From Pseudomonas extremorientalis (GTDB lineage: Bacteria; Pseudomonadota; Gammaproteobacteria; Pseudomonadales; Pseudomonadaceae), in the NCBI RefSeq assembly GCF_001870465.1, contig NZ_MDGK01000055.1, positions 313,872-376,064 on the forward strand: a DNA stretch of 62,193 nt, read 5' to 3'. The position numbers were made by a program, and so were the translations under genes. Of this stretch, positions 51,876 to 60,192 are shown piece after piece. Under the pieces are notes generated by a model. It did no database searches and had not been told where the DNA came from. It saw only the letters and a program-made list of their open reading frames with translations. Numbering within the stretch: position 1 is the first letter of the stretch; the number at the start of each line of letters is the position of its first letter.

Positions 51876-52478
51876 TCAGTGCAGCCCATCCAGGCCTTTG
51901 ACGTCTTTAGCCTGCAGGCCGCCCAGGCGCGCATGCAAGCGTCCACGCGTAGCGAAGGCCCAGATGATCACGACCTCGTCGGGCGCCGGCCCGTCGCCAA
52001 ACATCAGCGATATGCTGTCGTAGTGGGAACGGACGTACAGGGCATCCTTGTGCGCCAGCGGTACGTCGATGGTCGACCCCGGCCCGCCACGCTTGCCGGT
52101 GGACGGTACCCAGGATTTGCCGCCGCCCAGCGCGACGCGGATCGGGTCGGCTGCTGGGTTGGTCAGGAATGCATTACCGTGCTCGTACTCGCCCTCGCTG
52201 CCCACCAGGATCGCCTTGCCATAGCTGACAATCTCACGGGCGCCGGCCAGTGCCTGGATGCGCCGGCCAAACTCTTCGCCCAGCAGCGGCGAAGGGTCGA
52301 CCAGTTCGGCGAGCGACTCGCTGTAGCGACCGGCATAAGGGTTGGCGATCACGGCGGCAATCGCATATTTGAACAGTGGCTCGCCATCGGCCAGTTGGCC
52401 GGTTTCGTTGGCCAGGGTTTCTTCGACAAAGCTGTACCATTTGCGGATGTGATAGCTAGCAAAATTCGCGGTTTTCAT
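51876..52478 (-). CDS. DUF1185/amino acid synthesis family protein
   Basis: A 200-residue protein of the PF06684 group (GEPLFKYAIAAVIANPYAGR, then SYGKAILVGSEGEYEHGNAF). Structures of this group have a YjgF-related fold. The biochemical role is not established despite the name. It sits between the VOC gene (10 bases) and the monooxygenase (62 bases). A start at 52478 is preferred to the overlapping longer frame because MKTANFASYHIRKWY opens the domain. Confidence 0.85.
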   Translation of the reverse strand: MKTANFASYHIRKWYSFVEETLANETGQLADGEPLFKYAIAAVIANPYAGRYSESLAELVDPSPLLGEEFGRRIQALAGAREIVSYGKAILVGSEGEYEHGNAFLTNPAADPIRVALGGGKSWVPSTGKRGGPGSTIDVPLAHKDALYVRSHYDSISLMFGDGPAPDEVVIIWAFATRGRLHARLGGLQAKDVKGLDGLH

Positions 52479-52488
52479 CGGGGTTGCC

Positions 52489-52947
52489 TCAAAGTGGGTC
52501 CAGTGGGTCCAGGTTGAAATGTCGGCTCGGTGCGCCAGCGGCCTTGAACCGGGCCTTGCCGCGCGCATCGTCATGCTCGGTCTCGAGGAAGAATTCCATG
52601 CGGTTGCCGTCGGGGTCGTTGAAGTACACGCCATGGCCGATTTCGTGGTCGGTGATCTTGACCACCTCGACACCCTTGCCCAGCAACATGCCGTAGAGCT
52701 GGCGCAGGGTGGTCATGTCTCCGTCGATTTCCAGGCCGTAGTGTTGCAACCCCAGCCCACCCTGATGGGCGCCAGGGTCGGCGCGGATCAAGGCGATGTC
52801 GTGGTGCTTGCCGCCAAACGCCATCATGACCCAGCTCTCGCCCCGGGCACTTTCGTGCATGCCCAGGATGTCGGCGTACCAGCGCGCCGACACGTCCGGG
52901 TCACTGACCCAGAGCGATAAGTGAGTACGCAGGATCTCGACTTTCAT
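52489..52947 (-). CDS. VOC family protein (extradiol dioxygenase-like)
   Basis: A 152-residue single vicinal-oxygen-chelate protein. Expected metal ligands are visible: a first His (RTHLSLWV), a second His (LQHYGLEID) and Glu in GNRMEFFLE. VOC proteins of this size include type I extradiol dioxygenases, glyoxalases and isomerases. The context with a hydroxylase and hydratase favours ring cleavage, but many extradiol enzymes are larger. It follows the propeller gene by 11 bases. Confidence 0.83.
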   Translation of the reverse strand: MKVEILRTHLSLWVSDPDVSARWYADILGMHESARGESWVMMAFGGKHHDIALIRADPGAHQGGLGLQHYGLEIDGDMTTLRQLYGMLLGKGVEVVKITDHEIGHGVYFNDPDGNRMEFFLETEHDDARGKARFKAAGAPSRHFNLDPLDPL

Positions 52948-52958
52948 GGCGATATACC

Positions 52959-53999
52959 TCAGTGCTTCTTGACGATGGATTGATGCCCGGCCTTGATCTG
53001 CGCCACGGCCGGCGTCCACAGCACATCGGCGATCTCGCTGAAGTCGCGCCACTGTTTCTGCCAGCCGTCACCGCCGTTGTCGGAGGTGAACAGATGCCCG
53101 TACTTGGTGCCCGCCACGATCTGCCGGGGGTTGGCCGGGTTGAAGGCAATCGCCCACACGCAGGAATTGGGCTGCTGGGAAAGCGGCAGCACTTCCCAGC
53201 TGAGCGCCGCATCGCGGGACACCAGGATCTTGCTGGTGGTGCCCGGCGTGCCATCGGAAATGCTCAGGTACAGGTCGCTTTGCGAACCCAACGGCGCGTT
53301 CATGGCGCGGATGTAATACAGGCCGAAGGCTTCGCGGCCGATGATGCCAGTCCAGGTCAGCCCTTCGTCCAGGCTGCGGTAGACCGCGTTGACGCAGACC
53401 ACCACGATGACTTTCTGGCCATGGTTGGGCAGTACCAGGATGTTGTGCACGTCCGAGTTGAACTCCCACAACAGGCGGTCATCGACGCGGGTCCAACTGT
53501 CGCCGCCGTCGCGGGAGTGGAACAACCCACCCTCTTCAAGGCCGAACCACAGCTGGTCGGGGTCGGTCGGGTCGTAGGCAAACGCCAGCAGGCGTGGGCG
53601 ACTGACGCCGTCGCAAAACTCCGGAATTTCCACCGGTGCCCGATCCCAGCTCAGCCCACCGTCCAGGGTGCGCCACAACACAGCGCGGGAAGGTGCACCG
53701 GTGCCGACGAAAATCCGTTGTGCGTTCCGTGGGTCCACCGCGACTTTCCACACCGTCTGCCCGTTGAACGGCGAATCGACGCGCTGCCAATGGCCGCCGG
53801 TGTCACGGCTGACGCACAAGCCCACGTCGGTGCCGGCATAAATCACCTCGGGCGCGTCGGGGTGCAGGCTCAGTGAGCGAGTGATCGCATCGAATTCCAG
53901 GTCCTGCCCCAGGCCCAGGCGATGCCAGGTACGGCCATCGTCGGCACTGCGGATCACCGCTTGCCCGACGGTGGCCACCAAAAGGGTTCCGTTACTCAT
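52959..53999 (-). CDS. intracellular Asp-box (BNR) seven-bladed propeller protein
   Basis: A 346-residue protein with seven Asp-box repeats (S/T-x-D-x-G-x-T/S-W type) starting near residues 17, 64, 110, 162, 208, 261 and 305, for example RSADDGRTWHRL and HSRDGGDSWTRV. The sixth and seventh are degenerate (VSRDAALSW, TSDNGGDGW). It probably folds as a seven-bladed beta-propeller. No signal peptide, so it is cytoplasmic, unlike sialidases. Its role in the catabolic operon is unknown. ATG at 53999 is 8 bases after GAGGAG. A GTG at 54002 is possible. Confidence 0.85.
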   Translation of the reverse strand: MSNGTLLVATVGQAVIRSADDGRTWHRLGLGQDLEFDAITRSLSLHPDAPEVIYAGTDVGLCVSRDTGGHWQRVDSPFNGQTVWKVAVDPRNAQRIFVGTGAPSRAVLWRTLDGGLSWDRAPVEIPEFCDGVSRPRLLAFAYDPTDPDQLWFGLEEGGLFHSRDGGDSWTRVDDRLLWEFNSDVHNILVLPNHGQKVIVVVCVNAVYRSLDEGLTWTGIIGREAFGLYYIRAMNAPLGSQSDLYLSISDGTPGTTSKILVSRDAALSWEVLPLSQQPNSCVWAIAFNPANPRQIVAGTKYGHLFTSDNGGDGWQKQWRDFSEIADVLWTPAVAQIKAGHQSIVKKH

Positions 54000-54011
54000 C
54001 ACAGATGCTCC

Positions 54012-54806
54012 TCAGATATAGATACCACGGGTCAAACCGCCGTCGATGCCGATGGACTCGCCGGTCACCGCGCCAGCCTTGGGCGACGCCAGGAAACCAA
54101 TCAGCCAGCCCATTTCAATCGGTGCGAGGGTGCGGCGAATCGGCGTCGCGTCGATATAAGCCTGCTCGACCTGCTCCGCGGTCTTGCCTTGCTTGACCGC
54201 TTCGCGGTCATACAGCTCCTGGATATGCGGGGTATCCACAACGCCTGGGTGAATCAGGTTGACCGTGATGCCCGAGGGGCCAAGCTGGTCGGACAGAGTC
54301 TTGGTCATGTGGGCGATGGCCAGGTTGCGCATGCCCGACAGCACCTTGCTGCTGCGTCCGGTGAGGCCACCGATGTTGATGATGCGACCGAAGCCAGCGG
54401 CCTTCATGTGCGGGGTCACGGCCTTGGCGCAACGGAAGTAGCCGATCACTTTGGTGTTGAGGTCCGACAGCAGTTCATCGTCGCCGGCGTGTTCGATGTC
54501 ATTGCGCACTACGCCAGACGGCGCAGCGGCACCGTTGACCAGGATGTCGATGCGGCCGAAGTGCTTGTAGGCGGCTTCGACCATTTCCGACACGGCGGAC
54601 ATCTCATTGGTGTCGCAGAACAGCGGCAGCACTTCGTTGCCGGTCTGGGCGCTGATCTCTTCGGCGGCCAGTTGCAGGAACGCCATGCGGCGCGCGCAGA
54701 TCACCACCTTGCAGCCTTCTTCGGAGAGAAAACGTGCGACTTCCTTGCCGATGCCCATGCCGCCACCGGTAACGATGGCCACGCGGCCTTTCAATTCCAG
54801 ATCCAT
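54012..54806 (-). CDS. atypical short-chain dehydrogenase/reductase
   Basis: A 264-residue SDR-fold protein. Cofactor motif TGGGMGIG (13-20), NGAA in place of NNAG (91-94) and the C-terminal GITVNLIHPGVVDTP. The catalytic YxxxK is absent: the segment 140-175 contains no Tyr and the expected place reads S157-G-M-R-N161, with the usual Ser-Ser also changed to Gly-Gly (INIGG). It may be non-canonical or non-redox. Spacing of 12 and 27 bases to its neighbours puts it in the operon. Confidence 0.85.
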   Translation of the reverse strand: MDLELKGRVAIVTGGGMGIGKEVARFLSEEGCKVVICARRMAFLQLAAEEISAQTGNEVLPLFCDTNEMSAVSEMVEAAYKHFGRIDILVNGAAAPSGVVRNDIEHAGDDELLSDLNTKVIGYFRCAKAVTPHMKAAGFGRIINIGGLTGRSSKVLSGMRNLAIAHMTKTLSDQLGPSGITVNLIHPGVVDTPHIQELYDREAVKQGKTAEQVEQAYIDATPIRRTLAPIEMGWLIGFLASPKAGAVTGESIGIDGGLTRGIYI

Positions 54807-54833
54807 AACAATTACCTCGTGTGATTATTCAGT

Positions 54834-56324
54834 TCAGGCCAGATCGACAAACACGCTTTTGGTCTCGGTGTAGGCATCGATCACGTTCTTACCCATTTCC
54901 CGGCCCCAGCCGGATTGCTTGTAGCCGCCGAATGGCGAGGCCGCATCGACCACGTTCCAGCAGTTGACCCACACCGAGCCCGCCTTGAGTTGCGCCGCCA
55001 CGCGGTGCGCCGAGCGCAGGTCGCGGGTCCACAGGCCGGCCGCAAGGCCATAGGGCGAATCGTTGGCGCGCAGCACCAGGTCATCGATTTCGGTCCAGCT
55101 CATTACCGTCAGCACCGGGCCGAAGATTTCTTCGCGGGCGACGCAGGCCGCCTCGGCGCGATCCAGGAACACACTGGGCGCAATGAAGTGGCCACGCTCC
55201 AGGTGGGCCGGACGCCCGCCACCGCAGATCAGTTCGGCGCCCTCTTCCTGGCCGCGTTGCAGGTAGCCCTTGACCGTCGCCAGCTGGCGCCCGGAAACCA
55301 GCGGGCCCATGCTGCTGGCCGGGTCCAGGCCATTGCCGAGGACATGGGCGGCGGCGTGCCGTTCGAGTTCTTCGAGGACCCGGTCCAGCACACTGGCGTG
55401 CACGTACAACCGCGAAGCGGCGGTGCACACCTGGCCCTGGTTATAGAAAATGCCATCGGCAGCGCCTTTGGCGGCGCGCACGATATCGGCGTCGGGCAGG
55501 ATGATGTTCGGCGACTTGCCGCCCAGTTCCAGCGAGACCTTTTTCATGTTGCGCGTGGCCGCTTGCGCGATCAGCCGGCCGACCTGGGTCGAGCCGGTAA
55601 AGGCGATCTTGTCCACATCGGGATGCTCCGCCAGCGGCGCACCGGTTTCGGCGCCAAGGCCGGTGACCAGGTTGACCACGCCGGCCGGGAACCCCGCCGC
55701 CTCGATCAACTGCACCAGGCGGATCGCAACCAGCGGCGTTTGTTCGGCAGGCTTGAGCACCGCGACGCAACCGGTGGCCAGCGCCGGGCCGAGCTTCCAC
55801 ACGCACATGTTCAGCGGGAAGTTCCACGGCACGATCAGGGCGCAGACCCCCACCGGTTCACGCAGGGTGTAGTTGAGCATCGGCGCGCCGCTGGCCGGTG
55901 AAACGGGCAAGGTGCTGCCTTCGATTTTGGTCGGCCAGCCGGCGAAGTAGCGCAGGATGGTGGCGGCGCTGGCCGCTTCACCGCGCGCTGCAGCAATCGG
56001 CTTGCCGTTTTCCAGGGTGATCAGCTGCGCCAGTTCTTCGCGGTGCTGGTCCAACAGGTCCGCCAGGCGGAACAGCAGCAGGCCGCGCTGGGCCGGTGAC
56101 TGCAACGACCAGGCGCCGTTGAACGCCGAACGCGCGGCGGCAACGGCGGCGTCCACGTCCCGTGCACCGCCCTGGGCCACTTCGGTCAGGGTGTCTTCGG
56201 TGGCCGGGTTTTCCACCGCAAAACGGCGGCCATCGGCAGCATCCTGCCAAGTGCCACCGATAAACAGGCGACCCGGCTGGGACAGAAAAGCCTGGACGGC
56301 GGGTAGTACTTCAAACAGCTTCAT
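54834..56324 (-). CDS. NAD(P)+-dependent aldehyde dehydrogenase
   Basis: A 496-residue aldehyde dehydrogenase with the full catalytic set: VPWNFPLNM, general base Glu in LELGGKSPN and nucleophile Cys in NQGQVCTAASRLYVH. It lies 11 bases after the ThDP enzyme gene, so the obvious inference is oxidation of the aldehyde made by 2-oxoacid decarboxylation. ATG at 56324 (MKLFEVLPA) is chosen over an upstream in-frame codon inside the previous gene. Confidence 0.9.
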   Translation of the reverse strand: MKLFEVLPAVQAFLSQPGRLFIGGTWQDAADGRRFAVENPATEDTLTEVAQGGARDVDAAVAAARSAFNGAWSLQSPAQRGLLLFRLADLLDQHREELAQLITLENGKPIAAARGEAASAATILRYFAGWPTKIEGSTLPVSPASGAPMLNYTLREPVGVCALIVPWNFPLNMCVWKLGPALATGCVAVLKPAEQTPLVAIRLVQLIEAAGFPAGVVNLVTGLGAETGAPLAEHPDVDKIAFTGSTQVGRLIAQAATRNMKKVSLELGGKSPNIILPDADIVRAAKGAADGIFYNQGQVCTAASRLYVHASVLDRVLEELERHAAAHVLGNGLDPASSMGPLVSGRQLATVKGYLQRGQEEGAELICGGGRPAHLERGHFIAPSVFLDRAEAACVAREEIFGPVLTVMSWTEIDDLVLRANDSPYGLAAGLWTRDLRSAHRVAAQLKAGSVWVNCWNVVDAASPFGGYKQSGWGREMGKNVIDAYTETKSVFVDLA

Positions 56325-56335
56325 GGTCGACTCCT

Positions 56336-57877
56336 TCACAGCGCCATTTCGATCAGGCAAGGCCCGCCGTCGGCATTTGCATTGGCCAGCGCCCGTTGCA
56401 GTTCGGCATTGGTGTGCACCGTGCTGGCTGGCACGCCGTAGCCTTTGGCCAGGGCTTTCCAGTCAATGCGCGGGCTGTCGAGCACCGTCAGCTTCAGGGC
56501 TTCAGGTCCCAGTTCGGTCATGCCGAAACGACGCAACTCGTTCTGCAGAATCGCGTAGCGGTGGTTGGCGGCAATCAGGATCACCACTGGCAGTTGCTCG
56601 CGGGCAATGCTCCACAGGGTTTGAATGGTGTACTGGGCACTGCCGTCCGATTGCAGGCAGTACACGCGGTTGCCGCGCTCGGCCAGGGCGGCGCCGAAGC
56701 CCACCGGGATACCCTGGCCGATCGCGCCACCGGTGTTGGTCAGTACCCGGTGCCGAGCGGCGCGGGCCGAAGCGGTGAAGAACGGATAGCCGCAGGTGCC
56801 GCCTTCCACGGAGACAATGCTGTCGTCCGGCAGGGCGGCAGCCAGCAACTGGCCCACCGACTGTGGGGTCAGCTCGGCGTGACCGGGCGGCAGTTCGATG
56901 CCCTGGGGCGTTGGCACATACGCGGGTGCATCCAGGGCGTCGGCCAATGCCGTCAGCGCGCCGGCCACATCGTCACCGACATCGGCCAACGCCAGCAGGC
57001 GCTCACGTTCGGCCAGGCGCGACGGGATGCCTTCGTAGCCGAAGTAGCTGATGGGCTCCGGCACGCCGGCGCACACCACCCGGTCGTATTGTTCGAGGAT
57101 TTCAATCGCCACTTCCGGGAAGTACGGCAGGCGGTCCAGGTCCGGCAGGCCACCGCCACGGTAGCTCAGGCGTGGAAAGGTCTCGGCGAACAGACGCACG
57201 CCCGGCAGTTGCGCCAGGCGCCCCGCCGCTTCCAGGCCGGCAACCGACAAGCCTTCGTCGCCGACGATAAACACCAGGCGCAGGCCGTCACGCAGGGCCT
57301 TGGCCACGCTCTCGATGCGGTCGCCGGCAAAGCGCCGGACCGGCGGGCGGATCGGGGCGAATACACCGCTGTGGGTCACGGCATGGGCTTGCAGGTCCAT
57401 GGGCAGGATCAAACTGGCGATCTGCCCCTTGGCCTGCCAGGCCGCGCGCATGGCTTCCTGCAGATCCTCGCCCACCCCCGACGCCGTGCGCGAGGTGCGC
57501 ACCCAGCCGGAGACCGCGCCTGCCAGGGCCTGGATGTCACTGGCCAGCGGCGGGTCGTAGTTGACGTGCCACGAGGCGTGATCGCCGATCACGTTGACGA
57601 TGGGAGTGTTGGCGCGACGTGCGTTGTGCAGGTTGGCGATGCCGTTGGCGAACCCGGGCCCCAGATGGGTCAGAGTCATGGCCGGTTTGCCGGCAATCCG
57701 GCCATAGCCGTCCGCCGCGCCGGTGCAGACCCCTTCAAACAACGACAACACCGGCTTGAGTGCAGGTGCGCTGGCCATCGCCGCCACCAATGGAATTTCG
57801 GTGGTTCCGGGATTGGCGAAGCAGTACTCGATACCGCTTGCCGCAGCCGCATTCACTATCAGTTGCGCACCATTCAT
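56336..57877 (-). CDS. thiamine diphosphate-dependent decarboxylase (benzoylformate decarboxylase/acetolactate synthase family)
   Basis: A 513-residue ThDP enzyme. The N-terminal domain has the activating Glu in FANPGTTEIPLV near residue 28 and GDHASWH. The C-terminal cofactor motif is QSDGSAQYT followed by N in ANHRYAIL. Benzoylformate decarboxylase-type enzymes convert aryl 2-oxoacids to aldehydes. It is the first gene of the nine-gene operon and divergent from the IclR gene. ATG at 57877 gives the family start (MNGAQLIVNAA). Confidence 0.87.
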   Translation of the reverse strand: MNGAQLIVNAAAASGIEYCFANPGTTEIPLVAAMASAPALKPVLSLFEGVCTGAADGYGRIAGKPAMTLTHLGPGFANGIANLHNARRANTPIVNVIGDHASWHVNYDPPLASDIQALAGAVSGWVRTSRTASGVGEDLQEAMRAAWQAKGQIASLILPMDLQAHAVTHSGVFAPIRPPVRRFAGDRIESVAKALRDGLRLVFIVGDEGLSVAGLEAAGRLAQLPGVRLFAETFPRLSYRGGGLPDLDRLPYFPEVAIEILEQYDRVVCAGVPEPISYFGYEGIPSRLAERERLLALADVGDDVAGALTALADALDAPAYVPTPQGIELPPGHAELTPQSVGQLLAAALPDDSIVSVEGGTCGYPFFTASARAARHRVLTNTGGAIGQGIPVGFGAALAERGNRVYCLQSDGSAQYTIQTLWSIAREQLPVVILIAANHRYAILQNELRRFGMTELGPEALKLTVLDSPRIDWKALAKGYGVPASTVHTNAELQRALANANADGGPCLIEMAL

Positions 57878-57905
57878 TTTCAGCCCTCTTGCTTGAGCGT
57901 TTGCA

Positions 57906-57981
57906 GTGATGAGATTTATCACACACAAAAATTCAATCAACAAGCACTTTATTTTGATTTGTCTCACTTAGTGAGATTTAT
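57906..57981. promoter_or_regulatory. candidate IclR operator sites in the divergent promoter region
   Basis: GTGAT-GAGATTT-ATCAC (57906-57922) is an interrupted palindrome and TCTCACTTAGTGAGA (57962-57976) a near-perfect one. The decamer TGAGATTTAT recurs exactly at 57910-57919 and 57972-57981. They lie between the ThDP gene and the IclR gene, the only divergent region of the cluster. Confidence 0.5.
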
Positions 57982-58089
57982 GTGATTTTTTGACGACCTA
58001 AAAAGCACAAAAGATTGCGTTTTTCTTTTACTGCGGTAGTGTTGCGCCAGCGGAACGCAGCACGTGCCCCTCCCCTTTTTAGGAACGAA

Positions 58090-58848
58090 ATGAGCAGCCT
58101 GAGCAAATTGCTGAGCGTCCTGGACCTGTTCGGCCCACAGACATTGAAGATCGACCCCGACACCATCGCCGAGCGCATGGGCCTGTCACGGGCCACCGTG
58201 TACCGCTACGTCAAGGACTTGTGCGATGCCGGCCTGCTGACCCGCGTGGATGCCGGCAGCTATGGCCTGGGCCCACGGGTGATCGAGCTGGACTGGAAGA
58301 TGCGTCAGTACGACCCGATCCTGCTCGCCGGGCGCGAGCTGATGCACGAGTTGTCCGCGCAAACGGGCCTGGCGGTGTTTGCCAGCGTGTTTTATGACGG
58401 GCGCATCATCAACACCTACATCGCCGAGCCCACCGACACCTATCACTTTGCGTTCGGGCGTGGGCAACCGTTGCCGTTCTTTCGCGGCGCGCAGTCGAAG
58501 GTGTTGATCGCCTACCAGAAAGGCCGTCGCCTGCAACGCCTGTTCGACGAGCACCTGGCCAACGACCCCGCCAGCCCCTACGACTGGGCGGGGTTCAACA
58601 AGGCCGCGAAAAAGATCCGCAAGGACGGCTACTGCCTGACCCACGATGAGCTCAACCTGGGCCTGACCGGTATCGCCGCGCCCATCATCCAGACCGACCT
58701 GGACGAAGTGGTCGGCAGCCTGTCGGCCGTCGGCAGCACGCAAAGCTTCAAGCTGCTGCGCCAGGAAACCGTGATCGAGATGGTCATGGACACCACGCGA
58801 CGGATCGCCGACAACATGCGCAACCCGCCTACCACCAGAACGGCATAG
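58090..58848 (+). CDS. IclR family transcriptional regulator
   Basis: A 252-residue IclR regulator: N-terminal winged helix (IAERMGLSRATVYRYVKDLC, about residues 25-45) and a C-terminal effector domain (LMHELSAQTGLAVFASVFYD onwards). It is divergent from the nine-gene operon and convergent with the porin. It probably controls the operon through the palindromes at 57906-57981. AGGA precedes the ATG at 58090. Confidence 0.9.
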   Translation: MSSLSKLLSVLDLFGPQTLKIDPDTIAERMGLSRATVYRYVKDLCDAGLLTRVDAGSYGLGPRVIELDWKMRQYDPILLAGRELMHELSAQTGLAVFASVFYDGRIINTYIAEPTDTYHFAFGRGQPLPFFRGAQSKVLIAYQKGRRLQRLFDEHLANDPASPYDWAGFNKAAKKIRKDGYCLTHDELNLGLTGIAAPIIQTDLDEVVGSLSAVGSTQSFKLLRQETVIEMVMDTTRRIADNMRNPPTTRTA

Positions 58849-58875
58849 GTATCCCAACGCCGTACCCAGCCATGC

Positions 58876-60189
58876 TCAGAACGGTACGGCCACGGTCACC
58901 TGGCTGTACACATTGGTGCCATTGCCCCCCACCTGATTACCGCCCGTGGTCGCGTCCTTCTCGGGCTTGTACAGGCCGACCAGCGGGGTGACGATCAGGT
59001 GCGGGTTGACCGCCCATTCGGCATACAGGTCCAGTTCCCGGGCATTGAGGTTGATTGCATCGCGCTTGCGCACGGTGTCGAAATCGAAGAACAGCGCACC
59101 CAGGGTCAGGGTTTCCAGCGGGGTCGCCTTCAACCCGACATGCTGGACCCGTGTATTGCTGTTGAACGGCCCCGAGTAGTTGCTGGCGACTTCGCCTTGC
59201 AGCCAGGTGCCGTACCCCAGGCTCTGGCCGGTGAACAACGAGTCCCACTTCTGTGAGTAGCGCGCATAACGGTACGTGAGTTTGGGCGACCAGGCGCTAT
59301 CGGCAAAGGTATAGCCTGCCTCGCCGTACCAGGCGTTTTGCGGGCCGGCGTCCTTGTCCTGCCAGGCGTACTCGAATGCCAGGCTGACGTTCTTGACGCC
59401 CGCATCGCCCTCACCGCGCACGCTGTAGACATTCATGCCCTTGCGCTGGCGCTGGAAGTCACTGGCCCATTGATCGTTCACGTTGATGCCGTGGATCCAG
59501 GTCAGCCCGATCGTCCCCGGCTGGGCGGTGTAGTCCAGCGTACCGGCGGCCAGTTCGGTTTCAGCCTGGGCACGGTTGTCGGACTTCAACCACAGCAGGC
59601 TGCCATGCAGGCCGTCCTGCCCACCCAGGCGCACATACGCGGTCTGGTCGAACGCATGCCGCGCCGCCAGGTAGAACGCCCCCCCGCGGTTCAGCTTACC
59701 ATCGGCGGGGCCCTTGCCCAGGTTCGGCCCGTCATCGTTGATCAGGAACCCACGACCCAGCTTGACCACCTGGCGCCCAGCGGAAATATCCACGCCGTTC
59801 TTGCCCAGCGCCGGGAACAGATCGTCGGACCGCCAGCCGAGGTACGCGTCTTCAATCTTGGTGGTGCGCTCGGTGCCCAGGGTGTTGCCTGCCGGGTCGC
59901 CATCGCCCCAGGTAGCGGAACTGAGCAGTGCAAAGGCACCGTACGCGGTGCCGTTGCCGGCGAGGGCCTGGTCGCCACTCAAGCCATACTTGATAAAACC
60001 CTCGCGCCAGGTAGAACCGCCGGGCGTGCCGTCGTAGTTCTTGCGGCTGTTGAATTGCCCGAACACCGCGGTCATGTCGGCGTTGAGGTGACGACTGTCA
60101 TCGCTGTACAGCTCATAGGCATGCGCGGACGGGAAGGCGCAAAGCACCAGGGTGCACGCCAGCGCGGAGCCGATAAGTGGAGGGTGCAT
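58876..60189 (-). CDS. outer-membrane porin (alginate-export/OprD-like barrel)
   Basis: A 437-residue outer-membrane protein with a signal peptide (about residues 1-24, ending SAHA), alternating beta-strand sequence and the terminal Phe of barrel proteins (VTVAVPF). Features such as GGRQVVKLGRGFLINDDG-like sequence place it near alginate_export/substrate-specific porins. It starts 3 bases after the aldehyde dehydrogenase stop. Probably the entry route for the substrate of this catabolic region. Confidence 0.8.
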   Translation of the reverse strand: MHPPLIGSALACTLVLCAFPSAHAYELYSDDSRHLNADMTAVFGQFNSRKNYDGTPGGSTWREGFIKYGLSGDQALAGNGTAYGAFALLSSATWGDGDPAGNTLGTERTTKIEDAYLGWRSDDLFPALGKNGVDISAGRQVVKLGRGFLINDDGPNLGKGPADGKLNRGGAFYLAARHAFDQTAYVRLGGQDGLHGSLLWLKSDNRAQAETELAAGTLDYTAQPGTIGLTWIHGINVNDQWASDFQRQRKGMNVYSVRGEGDAGVKNVSLAFEYAWQDKDAGPQNAWYGEAGYTFADSAWSPKLTYRYARYSQKWDSLFTGQSLGYGTWLQGEVASNYSGPFNSNTRVQHVGLKATPLETLTLGALFFDFDTVRKRDAINLNARELDLYAEWAVNPHLIVTPLVGLYKPEKDATTGGNQVGGNGTNVYSQVTVAVPF

Positions 60190-60192
60190 GGC

